Source of the DNA: Shewanella vesiculosa
GTDB taxonomy: Bacteria > Pseudomonadota > Gammaproteobacteria > Enterobacterales > Shewanellaceae
Direction: 5' to 3'
Assembly (NCBI RefSeq): GCF_021560015.1
Contig: NZ_CP073588.1
Span: 496,001-560,000, forward strand
Length of the DNA stretch: 64,000 bases
The first letter of the stretch is position 1. Each line of letters starts with the position of its first letter. The notes beneath the pieces were generated by a model. The model had not been told where the DNA came from. It was given only the letters and a program-made list of their open reading frames with translations, and made no database searches. Shown one piece after another: positions 56,699-64,000 of the stretch. Made by a program: the position numbers and the translations under genes.

Positions 56699-59600
56699 TT
56701 GAATTCGGACCTTCACCCGCTATCTAAGGCGTATCTCAATCTTTGTTATCAAACCGATGCCGCTAAAATTCGACGTCGTTTGTATCGTGTCAATAAAGAA
56801 GCCGAGTCTGAAAAAAAATCCCAAACGTTAGCGCAGTTAACTGAATCTGCGCAGCAAGCCTATGCAAAAGCGCAGTTGCGCTTACAGTCTCGACCGGTTA
56901 TTCATTACCCAGACGAACTGCCTGTGTCACAAAAACGTGATGATATCGCTTCTGCCATTGCCAATAACCAAGTGGTCATTGTCGCGGGTGAGACGGGATC
57001 GGGTAAAACGACTCAGTTACCTAAAATTTGTCTTGAACTTGGCTTAGGCACTCGTGGCTTAATTGGCCATACTCAACCTCGTCGTCTAGCCGCCCGTAGT
57101 GTTGCCAACCGTATTGCTGATGAACTTAATAGCCCTTTAGGTGATATTGTTGGTTTTAAAGTTCGCTTTGCAGATGCTCTGAGCGACAACAGTTATATCA
57201 AACTGATGACCGATGGTATTTTGTTAGCGGAACTCACTTCAGACCGATTTTTAAACCAGTACGATGCGATTATTATCGATGAAGCGCATGAACGCAGTTT
57301 AAACATTGATTTTATTTTAGGGTACCTAAAGCAAGTATTAAAAAAACGTCCTGATTTAAAAGTCATTATTACTTCCGCAACCATCGATGTAGACCGTTTC
57401 TCAAAACATTTCAATAATGCGCCAGTTATTGAAGTATCAGGGCGTACCTTTGACGTTGAAACGCGCTACCGTCCTTTAGTTCGCGATAGCGATGAAGATT
57501 TAGATGTCAGCGATGGTATTTTTGCTGCTGTTGAAGAGCTCATGGCGGCAGGGCCCGGCGACATTTTAATTTTTATGAATGGTGAGCGCGAGATCCGTGA
57601 TACAGCTGATTTACTCAATAAACAGCAATATCGCGATACTGAAGTGTTACCACTATATGCGCGCCTTTCTTACGGTGAGCAATCTAAAGTGTTTAAAAGT
57701 CACATTGGTAGGCGCATTGTACTGGCCACCAACGTTGCTGAAACCTCATTAACTGTTCCAGGGATCCGTTATGTTATCGATCCCGGAACCGCTCGCATAA
57801 GCCGATATAGTTACCGGACTAAAGTACAACGTTTGCCGATAGAACCTATTTCCCAAGCCAGTGCTAATCAACGTCAAGGCCGTTGCGGTCGCGTAGGCCC
57901 TGGTATTTGTATTCGACTTTACGATGAAATGGATTTTATTCAGCGCCCGGAATTTACCGATCCTGAAATTTTGCGGACTAATCTTGCCTCGGTGATTTTA
58001 CACATGTTGGCGATTGGTTTGGGTGACATTGGCGGATTTCCATTTATTCAGCCACCGGATCAAAAACACATTCGTGATGGTTTTTTATTGCTTGAAGAGT
58101 TACAAGCAGTGAAGAAATCAGGTAATGATTTAGTGTTAACCCCGTTGGGCAAAGATTTAGCTAAAATTCCACTTGATCCTCGTTTAGCTCGAATGGTTAT
58201 TGAAGCGAACAAATTGGGCTGTTTGCATGAAGCATTAGTGATTACCTCTGGTTTATCTATCCAAGATCCGCGTGAACGTCCTGTGGATAAAAAACAAGCA
58301 GCTGATGAATGTCATCGTCGCTATGCCGATAAAGACTCTGATTTTGCCAGTTGGGTTAAGTTATGGGACCACGTTAAAGATCAAAAGCATGAGTTGTCAG
58401 CCAGTCAGTTTAGAAAACAATGTCGCGATGAATATCTCGCGTATTTACGCGTGCGTGAATGGCAAGACTTATATACTCAAGTGAAACAAGCTGTTCATGA
58501 ATTGAAATGGCGAATTAATGACAGTGCAGCCAGTTATGAGCAGTTACATCGAGCATTATTATCAGGCTTGTTAAGTCATGTTGGTTTTAAAGGCGAGAAC
58601 AACGAGTATCTAGGGGCGCGTAACCGTAAGTTCTTTGTGTTTCCGGGGTCGCCTTTAGCCAAAAAAGGTCCTAAGTGGATTATGGCCGCAGAGTTGACTG
58701 AAACGTCACGATTGTTTGCCCGTTGTTGCGCTAAAATTGATCCTGAATGGTTGGAATCGCTTGCGAGCCATTTAGTGAAAAAGAATTATCTTGAACCGCA
58801 TTTTGAAGCCAAAGCAGCAAGTGTTATCGCACTTGAGAACCAAGTGCTTTATGGTTTAACTATCGTTAATCGCCGTCGAGTGCAATATGGGCCTATTGAG
58901 CCTATTGAAGCTCGAGAGATTTTTATTCGTAGCGCCTTAGCAGAAGGGCAGTTACAGACTAAAGAAGCTTTTTTTGTAAATAACCAGCAGCTACTCAATG
59001 ACATTGAAACACTAGAGCACAAGTCTCGTCGTCGAGATATTTTAGTCGATGAGCAAGTGCTGGTGGATTTTTATGAACCCTTGATCCCTGCAGGTATTTT
59101 TAACGGGCCGTTGTTTTTTGCGTGGTGGAAAAAAGCTCGCCAACAAACCCCTGATTTACTTGATTATAGCCAAGCCTTGTTAATGCAGCGAAGTGCCGAG
59201 CATATATCGGCGCTTGATTTCCCTGATATATGGCACAAAGGGAATTTAGCCTTAACTGTGAGCTATCATTTTGAACCTGCTAGCGCTGATGACGGAGTCT
59301 CTGTACATATTCCTGTTGCACTGATCAACCAAATTGACGACAGTGATTTTGATTGGCTTGTACCGGGATTACGACAAGAGAAACTCATTGCGTTGATCAA
59401 GTCACTGCCGAAAAATTTACGCCGCAATTTTGTGCCTGCTCCAGACTATGCCCGAGCATGTTATCAAGCGATGAAACCGTTTGAGTTGTCGATGCTCGAT
59501 TCTATGTGTAAACAGTTACTGCGCATGAGTGGCGTGCGCATATCGGCTGATGATTTTGATTTAACGCAACTAACAGAACATCTTAAGATGAACTTTAAGA

Positions 59601-60574
59601 TTGAAGATGATCAAAGTCGTTTAGTCGCCCAAGGCCGTGATTTAGAAGCGTTAAAAGGTCAGTTACAAGGGGTAGTTGCCAAAGCCATTCGTAAAGTGGC
59701 TGATAAAGGCATTGAACAACAAGCTTTAACTAGCTGGTCGTTTGGTGATTTACCGGTTCAATATCAGCAGCGTAAAGGCAATTACGAAGTAAAAGCGTAT
59801 CCTGCCTTAATAGACAATAAAACGGATGTGGCGATCAAGCTATTTGATGATGAACACGAAGCTAAGCGCCATCATCGAGTAGGCCTGCGTCGGTTGTTAT
59901 TGATTAATATCCCTTCGCCAGTGAAGCACTTACAGCAAGCATTACCTAATAAAGCTAAGCTTGCAATGTACTTTAATCCCTTCGGCCAAGTGCAGATATT
60001 AATTGAAGATATTATTAATGCCGCGGTGCAGCAGTTATTGGATAAAAAGCAACTCGATATTCGCAATGAACAGCAGTTCGAGCAAGCAAAAGATTGGGTT
60101 CGCCAAGAGCTTAACCCAACTGCTGAGCAAATAGCATTAAATGTTGAGCAAATATTAACTATTTATCAACGTGTTAAGAAGCGTTTAAAAGGTAAAATTA
60201 GCCTGGATATTGCCTTTGCGATGAGTGATATTCAAACTCAGCTTGATAGTCTGGTTTATAAAGGCTTTGTTGAGGATTGTGGTTGGCAACGCTTAACCGA
60301 TGTGAGCCGTTATCTCAGAGCCATTGAAAATAGACTCGATAAGCTACCTGTTGACCCAACACGCGATCGATTACACATGCATAGCATTGCTAAAGTACAA
60401 GAGGCGTTAACTGCGCAATTAGCTAAAGTGCCGCGTTCACAAGCAATACCTGAAGCATTGATTGAAGCTCGCTGGATGATTGAGGAGTATCGAGTATCAT
60501 GTTTTGCCCAAGTGCTAGGCACTGCTTATCCTATTTCAGAAAAGCGAGTATTGAACCATATTAGCCAAATATAA
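56699..60574 (+). CDS. hrpA: ATP-dependent RNA helicase HrpA
   Basis: A 1291-residue DEAH-box helicase, the usual size. Walker A is GETGSGKTTQLPK near residue 98, the DEAH box is in IIIDEAHERSLN near 195, motif III is SATID, and motif VI is QRQGRCGRVGPG near 395. The helicase-associated and OB regions follow, then the long C-terminal DUF3418 region. In E. coli HrpA rescues ribosomes stalled or collided on mRNA. The start is TTG 56699 with AAGGGA upstream. Confidence 0.95.
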   Translation: MNSDLHPLSKAYLNLCYQTDAAKIRRRLYRVNKEAESEKKSQTLAQLTESAQQAYAKAQLRLQSRPVIHYPDELPVSQKRDDIASAIANNQVVIVAGETGSGKTTQLPKICLELGLGTRGLIGHTQPRRLAARSVANRIADELNSPLGDIVGFKVRFADALSDNSYIKLMTDGILLAELTSDRFLNQYDAIIIDEAHERSLNIDFILGYLKQVLKKRPDLKVIITSATIDVDRFSKHFNNAPVIEVSGRTFDVETRYRPLVRDSDEDLDVSDGIFAAVEELMAAGPGDILIFMNGEREIRDTADLLNKQQYRDTEVLPLYARLSYGEQSKVFKSHIGRRIVLATNVAETSLTVPGIRYVIDPGTARISRYSYRTKVQRLPIEPISQASANQRQGRCGRVGPGICIRLYDEMDFIQRPEFTDPEILRTNLASVILHMLAIGLGDIGGFPFIQPPDQKHIRDGFLLLEELQAVKKSGNDLVLTPLGKDLAKIPLDPRLARMVIEANKLGCLHEALVITSGLSIQDPRERPVDKKQAADECHRRYADKDSDFASWVKLWDHVKDQKHELSASQFRKQCRDEYLAYLRVREWQDLYTQVKQAVHELKWRINDSAASYEQLHRALLSGLLSHVGFKGENNEYLGARNRKFFVFPGSPLAKKGPKWIMAAELTETSRLFARCCAKIDPEWLESLASHLVKKNYLEPHFEAKAASVIALENQVLYGLTIVNRRRVQYGPIEPIEAREIFIRSALAEGQLQTKEAFFVNNQQLLNDIETLEHKSRRRDILVDEQVLVDFYEPLIPAGIFNGPLFFAWWKKARQQTPDLLDYSQALLMQRSAEHISALDFPDIWHKGNLALTVSYHFEPASADDGVSVHIPVALINQIDDSDFDWLVPGLRQEKLIALIKSLPKNLRRNFVPAPDYARACYQAMKPFELSMLDSMCKQLLRMSGVRISADDFDLTQLTEHLKMNFKIEDDQSRLVAQGRDLEALKGQLQGVVAKAIRKVADKGIEQQALTSWSFGDLPVQYQQRKGNYEVKAYPALIDNKTDVAIKLFDDEHEAKRHHRVGLRRLLLINIPSPVKHLQQALPNKAKLAMYFNPFGQVQILIEDIINAAVQQLLDKKQLDIRNEQQFEQAKDWVRQELNPTAEQIALNVEQILTIYQRVKKRLKGKISLDIAFAMSDIQTQLDSLVYKGFVEDCGWQRLTDVSRYLRAIENRLDKLPVDPTRDRLHMHSIAKVQEALTAQLAKVPRSQAIPEALIEARWMIEEYRVSCFAQVLGTAYPISEKRVLNHISQI

Positions 60575-60594
60575 TTGTTGAGAATAATATTATT

Positions 60595-60619
60595 GCCGAT
60601 GCCATGCATCGGCTTTTTT
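60595..60619 (+). terminator. Terminator after hrpA
   Basis: GCCGATGC pairs exactly with GCATCGGC around CAT, followed by TTTTTT. It begins 21 bases after the hrpA stop. Confidence 0.9.
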
Positions 60620-60628
60620 ATGTAAAAC

Positions 60629-60712
60629 TGAAAGTGTTTCATTTATTTTTGCTAAAAATGGGGGTTTTATAGGTTATATCAATAAAAAACCTACAAAACT
60701 GAAAGTTTTTCG
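60629..60712. promoter_or_regulatory. Two operator-like TGAAAnnnTTTCa sites upstream of the microprotein promoter
   Basis: TGAAAGTGTTTCA (60629-60641) is a perfect 5-3-5 palindrome, and TGAAAGTTTTTCG (60700-60712) is the same with one mismatch. Both are preceded by AAAAC. The second ends ten bases before a promoter -35. They could bind a regulator, but none is identified, and A/T-rich chance similarity is possible. Confidence 0.35.
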
Positions 60713-60722
60713 TAATTTTGGT

Positions 60723-60750
60723 TTGATTGTGATCTGACTATTGTTATACT
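60723..60750 (+). promoter_or_regulatory. Probable sigma-70 promoter of the microprotein gene
   Basis: TTGATT and TATACT with a 16-base spacer. Transcription from about 60757 would give a leader of about 155 bases, which contains AACAAGATG (60816-60824) complementary to CATCTTGTT (60846-60854), a 9-bp stem with a 21-base loop. Confidence 0.6.
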
Positions 60751-60912
60751 CCACGGCATGAAGAATGTGATTGTCAGTCTTCTCTCTGTAAGGCAAATGT
60801 CATCCCCTCAGCATTAACAAGATGTTGTCTATATTAAAGATTTATCATCTTGTTGCTGTAAATAAAAAGACAGGCCTACACCTACAAAACGACCTAAAAG
60901 ATTGGAGTTATT

Positions 60913-60993
60913 ATGGAAGTTCATGAATACGAAAATGCTTACTATCAAGTGAAAGATGACGTGTTAGAGTCTTTACCTTCTGACGAAGAATAA
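60913..60993 (+). CDS. 26-residue acidic microprotein of unknown function
   Basis: A small gene with the marks of real expression: promoter at 60723, GGAG five bases before the ATG, a TAA stop and an intrinsic terminator about 70 bases later. The peptide begins MEVHEYENAYY and ends LPSDEE. Nine of its 26 residues are Asp or Glu and only one is Lys, so it is strongly acidic; three tyrosines sit at residues 6, 10 and 11. It has no signal sequence or Cys. There is no RiPP-modifying enzyme or toxin partner next to it. It could be a functional small protein, or a leader whose translation controls the transcript. Confidence 0.6.
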   Translation: MEVHEYENAYYQVKDDVLESLPSDEE

Positions 60994-61064
60994 GACGATT
61001 GAACGAGCATATTGATGTACTGACACTTGGTTCACTACATTAAAAAACTCCGACACTAAAAACA

Positions 61065-61092
61065 AAAATAGCAGCCTAGGCTGCTATTTTTA
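61065..61092. terminator. Terminator after the microprotein gene
   Basis: AAAATAGCAGCC pairs exactly with GGCTGCTATTTT around TA, then TTA. It is symmetric, so it can also serve the convergent lipoprotein gene. Confidence 0.85.
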
Positions 61093-61202
61093 TTACTGAT
61101 TACACTACTTTAATATGGCTAAGCATTTATTGAATGACAATTTAATAGCTATTCTATCCAATAGTGCAATGAAGCGAAGACAATACTTAAGCCTATTCAA
61201 TA

Positions 61203-61659
61203 TCAACCTTCAATACGACCTTTTTCAGTTAATATTTCAACAATAACCCAAGTATTACCTATTTTATGCAGACGAATAGTTCGATCGTCAATCCAATCTC
61301 TGCCACCTTTCAATCCTTGCATTTTAACCACTACTGTTACGTCATCGGTGAATTTACGGAAGAAATCGATATCAATCTCATCGATAGACATAGTTACTTG
61401 CTTCATGGATAAGCCTAAGACATGTCGTTGTACCGCAGATGCAATATGGTAGTGATCCATGATCTCTTGGATATCAGCAGAGACAAACTTTTTTTGCTTT
61501 ATCTACATCACGATCGACATAAATTGCTTCGAAGAAGCCCAAGGATACTTGTTCTGGCGTGAGTTGGGCTTCGCCAAACTCATCTGATTGACCACAGGCA
61601 CTGAGAATGAGTAGCAGGAAAAAAGGTAAAATTCTTATCAAATTCATATTTAACATCAT
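61203..61659 (-). pseudogene. Small lipoprotein gene with a frameshift at an A7 run
   Basis: The first frame (from 61659) gives a lipoprotein signal with lipobox (LILSACGQS) followed by LTPEQVSLGFFEAIYVDRDVDKAKK. It then runs to a stop at 61474. Deleting one A from the A7 run (61489-61495) continues directly as FVSADIQEIMDHYHIASAVQ and on to the second frame, which ends KGRIEG at 61203. The whole would be a protein of about 151 residues with a DUF4878-like or NTF2-like fold (inference). Apart from the single indel it looks well preserved, so sequencing error or slippage is plausible. Confidence 0.75.
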
Positions 61660-62152
61660 ATTCTAATACAGTTGTTTTTATAATTTTAACCAGTATCTCG
61701 ATTTATGTCATGGCTTACAAGGATAGGAGTGACATAAACCATCCTTTTATAGATCGCCATCATGTTAACCATTGCTTACCGGGACGAATAAGTGAGATTT
61801 TGTATATTGGAAATATAGAAGCAGATAATAAATGAGTGGATCAACTATTATTTGTTCAATTGACAGCATAAGAGAGTACTTTTGATCTTAATGGCTTGAC
61901 GCGCTCTATATGACATGTCATAAATCACTATAGTAACTTTACGCGAGTTGTACACACCCAGCTATGCCGTATCAGCGTACAGGTGAATTAGTACTTATTA
62001 ATGCAGTAATAATAACGGATTAAAATGTTATCCACAGAATCTGTGGACAACTTTGTTGACGAATGTTGTTTATATCACTAAGCCTTTGTATTAAGTGATG
62101 TTTTGTGTGTGGTTAAAAAGTAACGACGACTTTACTTAAAATCAATTTCGCC
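61660..62152. other. Intergenic region with no gene seen
   Basis: About 490 bases without a supported frame. The only marked feature is the inverted DnaA-box-like pair at 62028-62050, listed separately. The promoter for the lipoprotein gene should lie in the left part. Confidence 0.5.
62028..62050. promoter_or_regulatory. Inverted pair of DnaA-box-like sites
   Basis: TTATCCACA (62028-62036) is a perfect high-affinity DnaA box. Five bases on, TGTGGACAA (62042-62050) is the reverse complement of TTGTCCACA, one mismatch from that box. They share a TCCACAG/CTGTGGA palindrome. No replication gene is near, so if DnaA binds here it may be for titration or regulation. Confidence 0.5.
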
Positions 62153-62188
62153 TATAAAAAAAAGCCTCATAACGAGGCTTTTTTTATA
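62153..62188 (-). terminator. Terminator after the coiled-coil membrane protein gene
   Basis: AAGCCTC pairs with GAGGCTT around ATAAC, with eight As and seven Ts outside. It is symmetric and lies 20 bases past the end of the minus-strand gene. Confidence 0.88.
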
Positions 62189-62208
62189 GCAAAATTAAAG
62201 CAAGACCA

Positions 62209-62988
62209 TCACCATTTCTTTTTCGGTTGAAATAGCATATCAAGATCATCACCTTCTTTTTTCTGTTTTGGTGCACTTGGTTCACTATGCTTTTGAGCAC
62301 CCATTATTTCATCGAGTAGTTGCTTGGCTTCATCGACTTTACGAGCAATAAAAGGATCATTCGGCGTTTGTCCCTTGATCGTGTGCAAAGTGTTTAAAGC
62401 TTTAGTGACCATCTGTTTACTTGAACCGTACTGTTTCATAAAGCAAGCGGCACGTGCTCGAGTAATCATAGATTCAACATTAATTCTTAATTGAAGGTTA
62501 TCAATACGCATTTCTTCTTGACTAAAAATAGACGGATCAACTTTTCCCTTGTTATGTTCAGCTCGTAAAATCGCTTTAAGTTTTTTGAGTGTTTTGACTA
62601 ACTCTAAAACTTGTCTGTCATTATCAGGTAAGCGGAAGCCCTCAATCGCAGGGACTTGGCTTGCTGAGCTAGACACACTAGATACTTGTGCTTTTATGTC
62701 GTTTAAGCGACGTTCGTAATCAGATTTTAATTGCCCTGATGCATGTAATAATGACTGCTCTAAAGCATCTTGAATGCGGCGATAAAGGATTAACATAATA
62801 TGGCTAGAAGATGGTGTCATACCTGTGTTAGACAAAACGACATCGGTTTCATCTATGATGGCGCGCTGACGAGCAATTTCTATGCGACGCTCGGCTTCTG
62901 CACGCTCTTTTTGTTGTTGGACAATACTAAAGCCAATAATTAGCAGTAACAGTGCACCAATAAGAATTAATACCAAAATTAAGGACAT
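62209..62988 (-). CDS. Membrane-anchored coiled-coil protein of unknown function
   Basis: A 259-residue protein with one N-terminal membrane helix (residues 2-24, LILVLILIGALLLLIIGFSI). The rest is cytosolic and largely helical: a charged coiled segment (KERAEAERRIEIARQRAI), a middle region with LVKTLKKLKAILRAEHNKGKVDP, and an Arg/Ala-rich stretch SMITRARAACFMKQYGSSKQ that resembles a TPR-like helix pair. The tail is Lys-rich and ends FQPKKKW. It is divergent from cysB, an arrangement I recall as conserved in Shewanella. No function is known. Confidence 0.8.
   Translation of the reverse strand: MSLILVLILIGALLLLIIGFSIVQQQKERAEAERRIEIARQRAIIDETDVVLSNTGMTPSSSHIMLILYRRIQDALEQSLLHASGQLKSDYERRLNDIKAQVSSVSSSASQVPAIEGFRLPDNDRQVLELVKTLKKLKAILRAEHNKGKVDPSIFSQEEMRIDNLQLRINVESMITRARAACFMKQYGSSKQMVTKALNTLHTIKGQTPNDPFIARKVDEAKQLLDEIMGAQKHSEPSAPKQKKEGDDLDMLFQPKKKW

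Positions 62989-64000
<1,012 letters not shown>

Noticed and set aside
60759..60818. 19-codon upstream frame in the microprotein leader (MKNVIVSLLS start)
   Set aside because: No Shine-Dalgarno site, and it lies at the predicted transcript start; it cannot be supported.
62028..62050. Replication origin
   Set aside because: Only one pair of DnaA boxes, with no dnaA/dnaN/gidA neighbours and no A/T-rich 13-mer array.

Overview
The window is a stretch of gammaproteobacterial chromosome that I read as Shewanella, probably a low-GC marine or cold-adapted species. The reasons are gene content and order: yejK/yejL/yejM, trpEGD-trpCF-trpB-trpA with a leader peptide and rnm/yciO divergent from it, scpA-scpB near rluB, ldtD-mepK, tamA-tamB, hrpA, and a coiled-coil protein divergent from cysB. 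The genus is an inference. There is no prophage, transposase, integrase or CRISPR array.

Layout. 1-4.3 kb: the 3' end of msrQ, a small membrane protein, a GNAT acetyltransferase, an LprI-like secreted protein, a DUF6435 protein, a glutathione S-transferase and a catalase-like pseudogene. 4.8-9.4 kb: an MFS transporter, a pair of tandem repeats, an acyl-CoA ligase, a CBS-pair protein and tRNA-Pro(GGG). 9.7-16.7 kb: yejM and yejL divergent from yejK, corA, an HD-GYP protein and a 2OG-Fe(II) oxygenase. 16.7-24.4 kb: a PhoPQ/QseBC-like two-component pair, a three-gene ABC transporter of the putative selenate family, a LysE exporter and a DAACS symporter. 24.6-27.1 kb: a large Ig-like lipoprotein. 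27.1-34.1 kb: the complete trp operon with an attenuator-type leader carrying three consecutive Trp codons. 34.3-37.5 kb: rnm, yciO, scpA and a frameshifted scpB. 37.6-42.9 kb: a LysR-regulated RND efflux pair lying between scpB and rluB. 43.3-49 kb: rluB, a repeat lipoprotein, tRNA-Leu(UAA), a 110-bp tandem repeat block, an HU-family protein, ldtD, mepK and rplY. 49-60.6 kb: tamB (split in two frames), tamA, an isoaspartyl peptidase, a second CBS-pair protein and hrpA. 60.6-64 kb: a 26-residue acidic microprotein with its own promoter, long leader and terminator, a frameshifted lipoprotein, a coiled-coil membrane protein and the 5' part of cysB.

Functional themes are envelope biogenesis (yejM, tamAB, ldtD, mepK), tryptophan biosynthesis, transport, and signalling. 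Most genes are ordinary core genes. The unusual items are: (i) four genes whose reading frames are broken by small indels (catalase, scpB, tamB, a lipoprotein), three of them at A6-A7 runs, with the tamB break lying exactly on an A AAA AAG slippery heptamer followed directly by UGA; (ii) a lipoprotein made of six exact 13-residue repeats; (iii) a 110-bp noncoding tandem repeat next to tRNA-Leu; (iv) a small acidic peptide gene behind a structured leader; (v) an inverted pair of DnaA-box-like sites. Indel-based claims depend on sequence accuracy, which cannot be judged from the window alone.
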